From Pseudonocardia sp. C8 (GTDB lineage: Bacteria > Actinomycetota > Actinomycetes > Mycobacteriales > Pseudonocardiaceae), in NCBI RefSeq assembly GCF_014267175.1, contig NZ_JACMTR010000002.1, positions 4,985,501 through 5,049,500 on the forward strand: a stretch of 64,000 bases of DNA, given 5' to 3'. Shown in pieces: positions 40,796-50,658 of the stretch (its first letter is position 1; each line of letters starts with the position of its first letter). Position numbers and translations under genes: made by a program. The notes below the pieces were generated by a model. The model worked only from the letters and a program-made list of their open reading frames with translations, did not search any database and was not told the origin of the DNA.

Positions 40796-43092
40796 ACCGA
40801 GACGGGGCCGAACCGGGCCGGGAGGGTGCCCTCCCACGCGGTCCGCAGCTCGTCGAGGGCCAGCTCGCCGACGGCGTCGCCCAGGTGCAGCGCGGTGCCG
40901 CCGGTCTCGCCGATCCGCGCCGCGGGCACGCCGGCCTCGGCGGCCCGGGCGAGGAAGGCGTCCGCGTCCGCGACCGTGACCAGGACCCGCCCGGCGGACT
41001 CGGAGAACAGCGCGGTGAACGCGTCGCCGTGCACGGCGGCGAGGTCGATCCGGGCGCCCCGGTTCCCGGCCAGGGCGGCTTCGACCAGGCCCTGGGCCAG
41101 GCCCCCGTCGGACAGGTCGTGGCTGCCGGTGAGCACGCCGTCGCCCGCCGCCGACGCCAGCAGCCCGGCCAGGCGCCGCTCGTGCTCCAGGTCGACGGCC
41201 GGCGGGCGCCCGCCGAGGTGCCCGTGCACCTCGTGCGCCCACTCGGAGCCGCCGAACTCGGCGGCGGTCGTCCCGAGCAGGACGACCGCGTCGCCATCGG
41301 CCCCGGCGAACCCGGCCGGGACCGCCGTGGTCACGTCGTCGATCACACCGAGGACGCCGACGACCGGGGTCGGGAGGATCGCGGTCGTCCCGGTCTGGTT
41401 GTAGAAGCTGACGTTCCCGCCGGTCACCGGGGTGCCGAGCACCGCGCAGCCGTCGGCGAGCCCGCGCACGGCCTGCTGGAACTGCCACATGACGTGCGGG
41501 TCCTCCGGCGACCCGAAGTTCAGGCAGTCGGTGACGGCCAGCGGGACCGCCCCGGAGGTGGCGACGTTGCGGTAGGCCTCGGCGAGCGCCAGCTGCGCAC
41601 CGGTGTACGGGTCCAGCGCGACGAACCGGGCGTTGCAGTCGGTCGCGACGGAGATCCCGCGGCCGGTCTCCTCGTCGACCTGGACGACGCCGGCGTCGGC
41701 GCCGTGCGCGGCGACCGTGTTGCCGCGCACGTAGCGGTCGTACTGGTCGGTGACCCAGGACCGGCTCGCGAGGTTCGGCGCGGCCGCCATCCGCAGCACC
41801 TCGGCCCGCAGCTCGGAGGGCGCCTCCGGGCGGGGCAGCTTCTCCGGGTCGTCCGCGTTCAGCGCGTCCTGCTTCACGTCGTCGCGGGCCACCGGGCGGC
41901 GGTAGACCGGGCCCTCGTGGGCGACGGTGCGCGGCGGGACGTCGACGACGGTCTCGCCGCCGGAGGTGATGACCAGCCGGTCGCCCTCGGTGACCTCACC
42001 GATCACCGAGGCGAGCACGTCCCACTTGCGGCAGACGTCGAGGAAGGCGTCGACGTCCTCGGGCTTCACGACGGCGCACATCCGCTCCTGCGACTCGGAG
42101 GAGAGGATCTCGGCCGCGGTCATGCCGGTGGCCCGCAGCGGGACCTCGTCGAGGTCGACCCGCATGCCGCCGTCCCCGGCGGAGGCCAGCTCGGAGGTCG
42201 CGCAGGCCAGGCCGGCGCCACCGAGGTCCTGGATGCCGACGACCAGCCCGGACCCGAACAGCTCCAGGCAGCACTCGATGAGGACCTTCTCGGTGAACGG
42301 GTCGCCCACCTGCACGCTGGGGAGCTTCTTCCGTCCGGTACCGCCGGTGGTCTCGTCGAACGTCTCGGAGGCGAGCACCGAGACGCCGCCGATGCCGTCC
42401 AGCCCGGTCGTCGCACCGAACAGGATGATCTTGTTGCCGGTCCCGGAGGCGAACGCCAGGTGCAGGTCCTCGGCCTTCAGCGCGCCCACGCAGAGCGCGT
42501 TGACCAGCGGGTTCCCCGCGTAGGAGGGGTCGAACACGACCTCGCCGGCCACGTTCGGCAGGCCCAGGCAGTTGCCGTAGCCGCCCACGCCGGCGACGAC
42601 GCCGGGCAGCACCCGGGCGGTGTCGTCGGCCTCGCACGGGCCGAACCGCAGCGGGTCGCCGACCGCGATCGGGCGGGCGCCCATCGCCATGATGTCGCGG
42701 ACGATGCCGCCGACGCCGGTCGCCGCACCCTGGTACGGCTCCACGTAGGACGGGTGGTTGTGCGACTCGACCTTGAACGTCACCGCCCAGCCGTCGCCGA
42801 TCGAGACGACACCGGCGTTCTCCCCGATCCCGGCGAGCATCGCGGAGCGCATCTCGTCGGTGGTGGTCTCGCCGAAGTACCGCAGGTGCACCTTCGACGA
42901 CTTGTACGAGCAGTGCTCGCTCCACATCACCGAGTACATCGCCAGCTCGGCGTCGGTGGGCCGGCGGCCGAGGATCTCCCGGATGCGGGCGTACTCGTCG
43001 TCCTTGAGGCCCAGTTCGCGGTAGGGCTGCGGCTGCTCCGGCGTCGCCTCGGCGTGCTTGACGGAATCGGCCTGCACCTGGGACTGCGTCAC
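40792..43092 (-). CDS. purL: Phosphoribosylformylglycinamidine synthase, large subunit (small PurL)
   Basis: A 766-residue synthase, fourth purine step, working with PurQ and PurS. It shows [97 protein letters not shown], and [24 protein letters not shown] near the end. The three-subunit form is usual in actinobacteria. Overlaps the SCP gene by 4 bases. Confidence 0.97.
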   Translation of the reverse strand: MTQSQVQADSVKHAEATPEQPQPYRELGLKDDEYARIREILGRRPTDAELAMYSVMWSEHCSYKSSKVHLRYFGETTTDEMRSAMLAGIGENAGVVSIGDGWAVTFKVESHNHPSYVEPYQGAATGVGGIVRDIMAMGARPIAVGDPLRFGPCEADDTARVLPGVVAGVGGYGNCLGLPNVAGEVVFDPSYAGNPLVNALCVGALKAEDLHLAFASGTGNKIILFGATTGLDGIGGVSVLASETFDETTGGTGRKKLPSVQVGDPFTEKVLIECCLELFGSGLVVGIQDLGGAGLACATSELASAGDGGMRVDLDEVPLRATGMTAAEILSSESQERMCAVVKPEDVDAFLDVCRKWDVLASVIGEVTEGDRLVITSGGETVVDVPPRTVAHEGPVYRRPVARDDVKQDALNADDPEKLPRPEAPSELRAEVLRMAAAPNLASRSWVTDQYDRYVRGNTVAAHGADAGVVQVDEETGRGISVATDCNARFVALDPYTGAQLALAEAYRNVATSGAVPLAVTDCLNFGSPEDPHVMWQFQQAVRGLADGCAVLGTPVTGGNVSFYNQTGTTAILPTPVVGVLGVIDDVTTAVPAGFAGADGDAVVLLGTTAAEFGGSEWAHEVHGHLGGRPPAVDLEHERRLAGLLASAAGDGVLTGSHDLSDGGLAQGLVEAALAGNRGARIDLAAVHGDAFTALFSESAGRVLVTVADADAFLARAAEAGVPAARIGETGGTALHLGDAVGELALDELRTAWEGTLPARFGPVSV

Positions 43093-43152
43093 GGCGCCAG
43101 GGTAGACGGCCCGCCGCAGCGATCCCCCGCCCCCGAGACCCGGCTCACGACC

Positions 43153-43824
43153 TCAGGCGGTGACCTGCGCCAGTGCCGAGGTGAACAGCCCCAACCCGTC
43201 CGCGGACGGCCCGGTGAGCGCGCTCGTCGCGTGCTCCGGGTGCGGCATGAGCCCGACGACGTTCCCGGCCGGGTTGGTGATCCCGGCGATCCCCCGCGAC
43301 GAGCCGTTCGGCGCGCCGTCGCGGTACCGGAACGCGACGAGACCCTCGCCCTCCAGCCGGTCCAGGGTGGCGGGGTCGGCGACGTAGCGGCCCTCCTGCG
43401 ACTTCAGCGGGATCATCAGCTCGTCGCCCGCCGTGTAGTCCCGGGTCCAGGCGGTCCGTGCGTTCTCCACGGTCAGTACCAGGTCCCGGCACAGGAAGTG
43501 CATCCCGGCGTTGGCGACCAGCGCACCGGGCAGCAGGTGGGCCTCGCAGAGGATCTGGAACCCGTTGCAGATGCCGAGCACCGGCAGCCCGCGCCCGGCC
43601 GCCTCGACGACCTCGCGCATGATCGGCGCGAGCGAGGCGATCGCCCCGGCCCGCAGGTAGTCGCCGTAGGAGAACCCGCCCGGGACGACGACCGCGTCCA
43701 CGCCGGCCAGGTCGTGGTCGCCGTGCCACAGCGGGACGGCGTCGGCGCCGGCGCGGCGGACCGCGCGGGCGGCGTCGACGTCGTCGAGCGTGCCGGGGAA
43801 GGTGATCACACCGACACGGCTCAC
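43153..43824 (-). CDS. purQ: Phosphoribosylformylglycinamidine synthase, glutaminase subunit
   Basis: A 223-residue class I glutamine amidotransferase: [25 protein letters not shown], nucleophile loop [24 protein letters not shown], and His-Glu pair in GLMPHPEHA. It delivers ammonia to PurL. The ATG overlaps the purS stop (ATGA). A 60-nt gap precedes purL. Confidence 0.97.
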   Translation of the reverse strand: MSRVGVITFPGTLDDVDAARAVRRAGADAVPLWHGDHDLAGVDAVVVPGGFSYGDYLRAGAIASLAPIMREVVEAAGRGLPVLGICNGFQILCEAHLLPGALVANAGMHFLCRDLVLTVENARTAWTRDYTAGDELMIPLKSQEGRYVADPATLDRLEGEGLVAFRYRDGAPNGSSRGIAGITNPAGNVVGLMPHPEHATSALTGPSADGLGLFTSALAQVTA

Positions 43825-44054
43825 AGCCGGGTCACCGTCCAGTCCTCGATCACCGGGTTCGCCAGCAGGGAGCCGGCGAGCCGGTGCAGGGTCTCGTCGT
43901 CGATCCCCTCGTCGACCTCGAGCTCGAAGTGCTTGCCCTGCCGCACCCCGCTCACCCCGGACACGCCGATCCGGCCGAGCGCCCGGGTCACGGCCTGACC
44001 CTGGACGTCGAGGATCTCGGGCTTGGGCATCACGTCCACCACCACTCTGGCCAC
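43821..44054 (-). CDS. purS: Phosphoribosylformylglycinamidine synthase subunit PurS
   Basis: A 77-residue subunit: [47 protein letters not shown]. The GTG at 44054 is chosen because it gives the normal PurS start and because a -10 TAGGCT (44067-44062) ends 7 nt before it, implying a leaderless message that heads the operon purS-purQ-purL-SCP-purF-purM. An upstream ATG in frame (44081) would add nine unlikely residues. Confidence 0.93.
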   Translation of the reverse strand: MARVVVDVMPKPEILDVQGQAVTRALGRIGVSGVSGVRQGKHFELEVDEGIDDETLHRLAGSLLANPVIEDWTVTRL

Positions 44055-44102
44055 GACGCTCAGCCTACGGTGAACCCGCACCTGGGCTCGACGTGCCGGC
44101 CC

Positions 44103-44963
44103 TCACCCCTGGTCGAGGACCTCGACCAGCCGCGCCGCGAACTCGGCGGGCTTGCCCGGGTAGCCGAACTCGTCGCCGGCGAAGCCGCCGTGGTGGCTCG
44201 GGAAGACGACGACGTCCTGCCCGAGCCGGGCGGCGAGCGCCCGCGTGGTCCGCGCGGTGCACGTGTCACCGGTCTCCTCGCCGACCGCGAGCACCACCCG
44301 CGTCGGTGCGGCGGCGAGCGCCCCGGCGTCGGGTACCACCCGGAGCACGGCCGCCGAGCGGTCGGACAGCAGCGGGTCGTCACGCGAGCCGTCGTCGTCG
44401 GTGGGCAGGCCGAAGGCGGCCGGGTCCGGCGGCCCGGCGGCGAAGTACTCCTCGGTGAACGGGCCGGACCACGACGTGTAGCTGATGAAGGCGGCCATCC
44501 CGGCGCCCCAGCCCTTCGTGTCGTAGACCTCGCGGACGTCGCGCCAGGCCCGCCAGGCGGCGCCGGAGTCGGGGAGCTCGCCGATCAGCGGTGGCTCGTG
44601 CGCGACCAGCACCCGGACGTCGTCCGGGTGGGCCTCGACGAGCGTCAGCGCCGTCACCGCTCCCCCGCTGCTGGCGAGCAGGTCCACCGGCCCGCCGATC
44701 GCGCCGATCAGGGCGTGCACGTCGGCGGCCTGCACGTGCGGGTCGTTGTCGGTGCGCCCGTCGCGCCGCGTGCTGCGCCCGAGACCACGCGGGTCATAGG
44801 CGACCACCCGGCGGTCCGGCAGCTGCGCGGCGAGCGCGCGGAACCCGGAGGCGTCCATCGGCTGGCCGATCGCGAGCAGCGTTGGCTCACCAGGTGCCGG
44901 GTCGGGGCCGTGGACGTCGTAGACGATGTCGGCGTCGTCGAGATGAAGGGTGCGTGTGTCCAT
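44103..44963 (-). CDS. Alpha/beta-hydrolase
   Basis: A 286-residue hydrolase-fold protein. It begins MDTRTLHLDDADIVYDVHGPDP, then TLLAIGQPMDASGFRALAAQLPDRRVVAYDPRGLGRS. The nucleophile elbow is GPVDLLASSGGAVTALTL, with Ser in ASSGG in place of the more common GxSxG. The late His candidate is in PSHHGGFAGDEFGYP. Substrate unknown. The ATG at 44963 is preferred over the ATG at 45029, which would add 22 charged residues. Confidence 0.85.
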   Translation of the reverse strand: MDTRTLHLDDADIVYDVHGPDPAPGEPTLLAIGQPMDASGFRALAAQLPDRRVVAYDPRGLGRSTRRDGRTDNDPHVQAADVHALIGAIGGPVDLLASSGGAVTALTLVEAHPDDVRVLVAHEPPLIGELPDSGAAWRAWRDVREVYDTKGWGAGMAAFISYTSWSGPFTEEYFAAGPPDPAAFGLPTDDDGSRDDPLLSDRSAAVLRVVPDAGALAAAPTRVVLAVGEETGDTCTARTTRALAARLGQDVVVFPSHHGGFAGDEFGYPGKPAEFAARLVEVLDQG

Positions 44964-45097
44964 GTCCGGTGGACCGGGCCCGCGGGGGGAACTCATCGAC
45001 GCCCGGGGCGACGCGCCGACCTCACCCACCCGGACGAACGGCCGCCGACGCGGGATGCTGGTGGCATGCAGCTGACGTACGGGGCGGTCGGCACCTG

Positions 45098-45460
45098 ATG
45101 GGGATGCGCTGGGAGCAGGTCGTCGTGGACGCCCGGGACCCGGTACGGCTGGGCCGCTGGTGGGCCGAGGCGCTGGACTGGGTGGTGGTGAACGCCTCGC
45201 CGCAGGAGTTCGAGATCCAGCCGGCCGAGGGTGTCACCCCGGGGATGGTCTTCGTGGCGGTCCCGGAGGGGAAGCGGACCAAGAACCGGATGCACATCGA
45301 CCTGCGCCCGGACGGCGTGCGGGACTCGGAGGTCGCGCGGCTGCTCATGCTGGGCGCGACGAAGGTCAACATCGGGCAGCACTCGGACCAGCCGTGGACG
45401 GTGCTCGCCGACCCCGAGGGCAACGAGTTCTGCGTGCTCGGCGAGCGCCGGTCCGGCTGA
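45098..45460 (+). CDS. VOC-family protein
   Basis: A 120-residue vicinal-oxygen-chelate protein: MRWEQVVVDARDPVRLGRWWAEALDWVVV, KNRMHIDLRPDGVRDSEVARLLMLGATKV and WTVLADPEGNEFCVLGERR. His and Glu residues in these positions are the usual metal ligands. Substrate unknown; some members are resistance proteins. An ATG at 45104 is an alternative start. Confidence 0.85.
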   Translation: MGMRWEQVVVDARDPVRLGRWWAEALDWVVVNASPQEFEIQPAEGVTPGMVFVAVPEGKRTKNRMHIDLRPDGVRDSEVARLLMLGATKVNIGQHSDQPWTVLADPEGNEFCVLGERRSG

Positions 45461-45486
45461 CCGGCCGGCTCCGTCCACAGGTGGCA

Positions 45487-45525
45487 CCGGTTGTCCACAG
45501 GCAGACACACACTGTGGACAACCGG
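45487..45525. terminator. Terminator-like hairpin made of two inverted DnaA boxes
   Basis: CCGGTTGTCCACAG (45487-45500) and CTGTGGACAACCGG (45512-45525) form a perfect 14-bp stem with an 11-nt loop between convergent genes. Each arm contains TTGTCCACA, the actinobacterial DnaA box. It may simply terminate transcription, or bind DnaA. Confidence 0.7.
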
Positions 45526-45549
45526 GCCCTTCGCCGGGTGGTCGGGGGG

Positions 45550-46311
45550 TCAGGCCGCGGGCGCGGCGGCCGGGAACAGGCCACGGTGGACCGCACCGGC
45601 CGCACCGGCGTTCCGGGCGGCGTCGACGGCGGCCAGCGCCGCGTCGGCCCGGTGTGGCTTACGGAGGTCCTTGGCCCGCAGCGCGATCCGCACGATGCCG
45701 CCGCGGTCGGCGATCCGGACGGCCTGCTGCTGAAGTGCACGGCCCCGGCGGCGGTCCCCCGTCGCCCTCTCGGACCCCAGCCACGGCTCCGAGCTGCGGA
45801 AGGTCAGCACCTTCGCCCGCAGCACCGGCCCGCCGGGCACGCGCAGCGAGGTCTCGTCGGCGCACAGGCCGAAGCCGTGCTCGGCGAGCGCCTCGAGGGT
45901 GCCGGCGGAGGCGACCCAGCGCGGCGCCGCGAACCCGTCCGTGGACAGCCCGGTCGCGGTGAGGACCCGCCGGGCGGCGGTCAGCCGCAGGCCCGCCTCG
46001 TGCCGGGGCAGCGCCCCGAACTCGCTCCGCCGGCCGATCCGGGGCACGGCCCCGTTCTGCCAGGACCCCACCGGGTCGGCGGTGTGGTCGTAGCCGTGCA
46101 GCAGGACGTCGTCGCCGGCGCCGACCCGGCCCGCGATCCAGCGGACCAGGTCGTCACCCCGCCGCAGCGCGTGCTCGGGCCCCTTGGGCTGCACGAGATG
46201 GGTGAGCGGCACGCCGAGGCGGTCGAGCTCGGCGGCGAACGCGACGGCCCGGGCCCGGTCGGCGTCGGTGGCGTCGGTCAGGCCGGACAGCGACACCAGC
46301 AGCGTGCTCAT
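45550..46311 (-). CDS. DUF2334 polysaccharide-deacetylase-like protein
   Basis: A 253-residue protein with the deacetylase-like barrel pattern of DUF2334: MSTLLVSLSGLTDATDADRARAVAFAAELDRLGVPLTHLVQPKG, LVRWIAGRVGAGDDVLLHGYDHTADP (His/Asp cluster as metal-site candidates), and FGALPRHEAGLRLTAARRVLTATGLSTDGFAAPRWVAS. Likely acts on envelope carbohydrate or a related substrate, but the family is poorly characterised. Confidence 0.85.
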   Translation of the reverse strand: MSTLLVSLSGLTDATDADRARAVAFAAELDRLGVPLTHLVQPKGPEHALRRGDDLVRWIAGRVGAGDDVLLHGYDHTADPVGSWQNGAVPRIGRRSEFGALPRHEAGLRLTAARRVLTATGLSTDGFAAPRWVASAGTLEALAEHGFGLCADETSLRVPGGPVLRAKVLTFRSSEPWLGSERATGDRRRGRALQQQAVRIADRGGIVRIALRAKDLRKPHRADAALAAVDAARNAGAAGAVHRGLFPAAAPAA

Positions 46312-46384
46312 GCCCCCAGGGAACCCGACGGAGATGAACCCTGCGTGAGTCCCACCGGTCCCCCCGGCGACGCCCGCACGTCGG

Positions 46385-47104
46385 TCAGCGCGCCGTGAAG
46401 CCGCCGTCCACCTTCAGCTCGGCACCGTTGACCATGGCGGCCTCGTCCGAGGCCAGGTACACCACGGCCGCGGCGATCTCCGGCGGCTCGGCGAACCGCC
46501 GCGCCGGGATCTCCGCCCGGTGCGCGTCGCCGGCCGGGTTGTCCCACACCTTCCGCCCGAGCTCGGTGAGGACGACGGTCGGCGAGACCGCGTTCACCGT
46601 CACGCCGTGCGGGCCCCACTCGACGGCGAGCGTGCGGGTCAGCCCGTTGATCCCGGCCTTGGACGCGCAGTACGCGGCGTGCTTCTCCAGCCCGCTGCTC
46701 GCCGCCTGCGAGGCCAGGTTCACGATCCGCCCGCGGCCCTGCTCGACCATCACCCGTCCGGCCGCCTTGGCCATCAGCCAGGACCCGGTGAGGTTGACGT
46801 CCAGCGTCCGGCGCCACTCGTCGATCCCCAGGTCCAGCGCGGGCGCGAGCAGCGCGATGCCGGCCGAGTTGACCAGGACGTCCAGCCGGCCGTGCCGGTC
46901 GACGACCTCGCCGACGCAGCGCTCGGCGTCGTCCGGGTCGGCGACGTCGACCCGGTGCGCCGAGGCGCAGCCGTCCAGGCCGTCCTCCTTCAGGTCCGCC
47001 CCGGCGACCGTGGCGCCCTGCGCGGCCAGCGCGGACGCCACCTCCGCCCCGATACCGGAGGCCGCACCGGTGACCAGCGCGACCCGGCCCGTCAGATCGA
47101 ACAT
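46385..47104 (-). CDS. Short-chain dehydrogenase (tetritol/erythrulose cluster)
   Basis: A 239-residue SDR. It shows cofactor loop TGAASGIGAEVAS, LVNSAGIALL, VNLASQAASSG and the catalytic YCASKAGIN (YxxxK), ending AMVNGAELKVDGGFTAR. D-threitol dehydrogenase in mycobacterial tetritol catabolism is an SDR, so this gene probably oxidises a tetritol or related polyol to the keto sugar. The ATG overlaps the upstream rpiB-like stop (ATGA), so it is the last gene of the operon. Confidence 0.85.
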   Translation of the reverse strand: MFDLTGRVALVTGAASGIGAEVASALAAQGATVAGADLKEDGLDGCASAHRVDVADPDDAERCVGEVVDRHGRLDVLVNSAGIALLAPALDLGIDEWRRTLDVNLTGSWLMAKAAGRVMVEQGRGRIVNLASQAASSGLEKHAAYCASKAGINGLTRTLAVEWGPHGVTVNAVSPTVVLTELGRKVWDNPAGDAHRAEIPARRFAEPPEIAAAVVYLASDEAAMVNGAELKVDGGFTAR

Positions 47105-47610
47105 CAGCAGTCCGTCCCCACCGGCTGTGCCACGGCGAGCGGCTCGCCGTCGCGGCTGTCGTAGTCGTTCAGCGCGGCGACCTTCGCCGCGGAGGCGCTC
47201 TGCGGGTCGAACCGGTGGTCCAGCCACTCGGACGCCAGCTTGCGCGCCAGCTCGATCCCGACGACGCGCTGCCCGAAGCACAGCACCTGGGCGTCGTTGG
47301 ACTTGACCGAGCGCTCCACCGAGAACGTGTCGTGCGCGGTCACGGCCCGGATGCCGGGCACCTTGTTCGCCGAGATCGCCACGCCGAGGCCGGTGCCGCA
47401 CACCAGCAGTGCCCGGTCCGCCTCGCCGTCGGCGACCTTCCGGGCCGCGGCCACGCCGATGTGCGGGTAGGCCGTGTGCCCGTCCGGGCCGACGCCGACG
47501 TCGATCACCTCGGCGACCCGGTCGTCGGCCTGCAGGTCGGCCTTGAGGCGCTCCTTGTAGTCGAACCCGGCGTCGTCGGCGCCGACCACGATGCGCAGCT
47601 TGTCGCTCAC
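47104..47610 (-). CDS. RpiB/LacAB-family sugar-phosphate isomerase
   Basis: A 168-residue isomerase: [78 protein letters not shown]. The Cys-Gly-Thr-Gly-x-Gly loop is the RpiB active site. In mycobacterial tetritol catabolism an RpiB-type enzyme isomerises erythrulose 4-phosphate to erythrose 4-phosphate, and the context (DhaKL kinase, polyol dehydrogenase) favours that over ribose 5-phosphate. Coupled to its neighbours by 4-base overlaps. Confidence 0.85.
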   Translation of the reverse strand: MSDKLRIVVGADDAGFDYKERLKADLQADDRVAEVIDVGVGPDGHTAYPHIGVAAARKVADGEADRALLVCGTGLGVAISANKVPGIRAVTAHDTFSVERSVKSNDAQVLCFGQRVVGIELARKLASEWLDHRFDPQSASAAKVAALNDYDSRDGEPLAVAQPVGTDC

Positions 47611-49322
47611 TTGCTCTCCTCCAGAACGGAACCGACGGCGGTGACCACCAGTCCCATCGAGATCGCCCCCGCGTCGGGGGTCCCCACGCTCTTGTCCGCC
47701 AGCGGCCGCGCGCGCCCGATCCGGGGCCGCAGCTCGGCGGTCTGCCGTGCCCGTGCCGTCGCGACCTCCGCGGCGGCCACCCAGGCCGGGGCGAGCCCCT
47801 CGCCCCCGCCGACCCGCCGCTCCAGCTCCTCGGCGAACGGCAGCAACGCGTCCAGCAGCGTCTTGTCGCCGAGCGCGGCCCCGCCGAGCTGCTGGATCGT
47901 CGTCGCGAACTCACGGACCCCGGCGGCCACCTCGGCGGCCGGGTACGTCTGGGCGGTGTCACCGAGCCGGCGGCCCAGTGCCTCCAGCGCCGCGCCCCAC
48001 AGGACCCCGGACGTGCCGCCCGCCCGTTCCGCCCAGGCCTGCCCGGCCTGCTGGAGCAGCCAGCCACCGCCGACCTCCTCGCCGGCGCCGGCGACCCGGG
48101 CGGTGGCCGCGGTGATGCCCTTGAGCATGCCGCGGCCGTGGTCGCCGTCCCCGGCGACGGCATCGATCCGGCCGAGCTCGTGCTCGTGCTCGCGGATCGT
48201 GTCCTCGACGGCGACGAGTGCGGCCCGGACGGTGGCGGCCAGCCCGCGCGCGGCCTCGCTCGCCTCCGGGGCGGTGACGACGGCGGCGTCCTCGGCCAGC
48301 TCGTCGGCGCCCGGCGCGCGCAGCGCGGCCAGCGGGGCGGCCGCCTTGCGGTAGGCGGGCGTGTAGGCGTCGGCCCGCCAGAGCGGCTCCAGCTCGTCGT
48401 CCAGCCACATGAGGGTCAGCGAGCAGCCGCCCATGTCGAGGCTGGTCACGAGCTCGCCGACCTCCGGGTCGACGATCTCGCACCCGGCGTCGCGCAGCCG
48501 CGCCGACACGTGCCCCCAGAGCAGGAACAGCTCCTCGTACTTCGTGGTGCCGAGCCCGTTGAGGATCGTGCCGACCCGGTGCGGCGCGCCGGCCGGGGCG
48601 TTCTTCAACACCTCGGCGACCAGCAGGTCGGCGAGCTCGCGGGCCGGGAGCATCGGGACGTCCCGGATGCCGGGCTCGCCGTGGATGCCCAGCCCGAGCC
48701 CGAGGTGCCCCTCCGGGACGGTGAACAGCGGCTCGTCCTCGCCGGGCATCGTGCACCCGGAGAACGCGACGCCCAGGGTGCGGGTGGCGGCGTTCGCCGC
48801 CCGGCCCAGCCGTTCCACCTCGTCGATGCCGAGGCCCTGTGCGGCGGCCGCGCCCATCACCTTGAACACCGTGAAGTCGCCGGCGATGCCGCGGCGCTTC
48901 TCCTCGGTGTCGGCGGAGGCGACGTCGTCGGTGACGATCACGATCCGGGCGTCGATCCCCTCTGCCCGCAGCCGCTCGGCCGCGATGCCGAAGTTCATGA
49001 CGTCACCGGCGTAGTTGCCGAAGCTGAAGATCACGCCCCGGCCCTGGTCGGCGGCCTTGCCCACCGAGTAGGCCTGGGCCGCCGACGGCGAGGTGAAGAT
49101 GTTCCCGACGACGGCGCCGTGCGCCAGGCCGGGCCCGACCGTCCCGCAGAACGCCGGGTAGTGGCCCGACCCGCCGCCGATCACCACGGCGACCTGCGGC
49201 TGGTCGCCCCGGTGGGCGACCACACCGCCGTGCACCCCGCGGACGCGGTCGGCGTAGAGGTCGAGGAAACCGGCGAGCTGGTCGTCGGCGAACTCGGCCG
49301 GGTCGTCGAAGATCCTGGTCAT
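47607..49322 (-). CDS. Dihydroxyacetone-kinase-family (DhaK-DhaL fused) kinase
   Basis: A 571-residue fused kinase. DhaK half (1-330): [38 protein letters not shown] and [22 protein letters not shown], where the His in GIHGEPG would bind substrate covalently. DhaL half (365-571): [21 protein letters not shown], with the aspartates that bind ATP-Mg. Mycobacterial D- and L-erythrulose kinases have this architecture. The neighbours favour erythrulose over dihydroxyacetone as substrate. Confidence 0.85.
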   Translation of the reverse strand: MTRIFDDPAEFADDQLAGFLDLYADRVRGVHGGVVAHRGDQPQVAVVIGGGSGHYPAFCGTVGPGLAHGAVVGNIFTSPSAAQAYSVGKAADQGRGVIFSFGNYAGDVMNFGIAAERLRAEGIDARIVIVTDDVASADTEEKRRGIAGDFTVFKVMGAAAAQGLGIDEVERLGRAANAATRTLGVAFSGCTMPGEDEPLFTVPEGHLGLGLGIHGEPGIRDVPMLPARELADLLVAEVLKNAPAGAPHRVGTILNGLGTTKYEELFLLWGHVSARLRDAGCEIVDPEVGELVTSLDMGGCSLTLMWLDDELEPLWRADAYTPAYRKAAAPLAALRAPGADELAEDAAVVTAPEASEAARGLAATVRAALVAVEDTIREHEHELGRIDAVAGDGDHGRGMLKGITAATARVAGAGEEVGGGWLLQQAGQAWAERAGGTSGVLWGAALEALGRRLGDTAQTYPAAEVAAGVREFATTIQQLGGAALGDKTLLDALLPFAEELERRVGGGEGLAPAWVAAAEVATARARQTAELRPRIGRARPLADKSVGTPDAGAISMGLVVTAVGSVLEESK

Positions 49323-49331
49323 GTCCCCTCC

Positions 49332-50648
49332 TCAGGAACCGCTGACGGGGGTGGCGGCCGGCTCGCGGGTCTCGGCCGCGTCCTGGGGGACGTCGAGGAA
49401 CGAGACCATCACGAAGGCCGCGGCGTAGAGGGCGACGAAGGCCCAGACGACGCCGACGTTGCCGGTGCCCAGCGCGAGCATCAGGGCGACGACACCGGAG
49501 CCGAGGAACGCGGCGCCACCGGCGGCGGTGGTGTACATGGCCATCGCGGCGCCCTTGTGGTCGGGTGCCAGCGCCGGCATGATCGCGCCCATCGGGACGA
49601 ACCCGGCGAGCAGGCAGCCGAACACGCAGCCCGCGGCGACCGAGACCCAGAACCCCCAGGTGGAGCCGGCCGGCACGGCGTGCGGCACGTACCACCACAG
49701 CAGCAGGCCGACCGCGGAGCCGAACACGCCGAACCACTGGACGGTGCGGCGCCAGCCCCACTTGTCGCCGACCCAGCCGAAGACCGCGTTGACCCCGATG
49801 TTGGTCGCGTAGACGAACACGGTCATGGTCAGCCAGCGGCTCTGTCCCCAACCGAGGTCGGTGGCGATGACCGTCGGCAGGATGATGAACATGCCGTACT
49901 GCGGTGCGGTGTTGATCAGCCGGACGAGGAAGCCCATGAGGATCTTGGGGCTGCGTGCGGTCAGCCGCAGGCCGGCGGTGACCACCTGGGCGGTCGTCTC
50001 GCCGGCCGGGGCCAGCCGGGTGTTCGCGTGCTGCTCGCGGACGCCGAACCGGGCGATCAGGTAGCCGGCTACGACCAGCGCGGTCGAGCCGACCATCGCG
50101 GCGGTCTCACCGCCGGTGGACCCGCCGAACGCGGGGATCATGCCGATCGCGAACAGCGAGCCGAGGGTGGGCAGGCCACCGGTGAACATGACGTAGAACC
50201 ACCCGACGGCGACGCCGTTGCGCTCGTACGGCGTGACCACGTTGATCCACACCAGGAACGCGAACGCGAACAGCGGGTAGCCGAAGCCGCGCAGGAAGTA
50301 GGTCAGCGCGACCAGGGGGAGGCTGCCGAGCTGCAGGCTCAGCAGGAACAGCACCTCGAAGACCACCCAGATGACCACGCCGAGGGTCATCACCCGGCGC
50401 GGGCCCCACAGGTCGGCGAGCGCCCCGGAGAGGTAGCTGGCGACCAGGACGGCGAGGCTGTAGCCGCTGATGATCGTCGCGACCGTGGCCTCGGGCGACC
50501 CGAGGACCGCCTCGATGTGCGGTGAGATGAAGTTGGACTCGGTCCCGTTGCCGGTCATGAAGACCAGCACGCCGAGGAAGCCCCAGCGCAGCGTGTGCGG
50601 GATGCCGATGCGGTCGAGGAAGGTCTCGCGGACGGCTCCGTTGCTCAT
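49332..50648 (-). CDS. Major facilitator superfamily transporter
   Basis: A 438-residue transporter with 12 predicted helices. It begins GIPHTLRWGFLGVLVFMTGNGTESNFISPHIEAVL and has LSGALADLWGPRRVMTLG (the MFS loop 2-3 motif) and GWVGDKWGWRRTVQWFG in the second half. In this operon it probably imports a tetritol. The ATG at 50648 has a GAGGAG site; the upstream in-frame ATG adds a charged stretch. Confidence 0.85.
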   Translation of the reverse strand: MSNGAVRETFLDRIGIPHTLRWGFLGVLVFMTGNGTESNFISPHIEAVLGSPEATVATIISGYSLAVLVASYLSGALADLWGPRRVMTLGVVIWVVFEVLFLLSLQLGSLPLVALTYFLRGFGYPLFAFAFLVWINVVTPYERNGVAVGWFYVMFTGGLPTLGSLFAIGMIPAFGGSTGGETAAMVGSTALVVAGYLIARFGVREQHANTRLAPAGETTAQVVTAGLRLTARSPKILMGFLVRLINTAPQYGMFIILPTVIATDLGWGQSRWLTMTVFVYATNIGVNAVFGWVGDKWGWRRTVQWFGVFGSAVGLLLWWYVPHAVPAGSTWGFWVSVAAGCVFGCLLAGFVPMGAIMPALAPDHKGAAMAMYTTAAGGAAFLGSGVVALMLALGTGNVGVVWAFVALYAAAFVMVSFLDVPQDAAETREPAATPVSGS

Positions 50649-50658
50649 CGTCGGCTCC

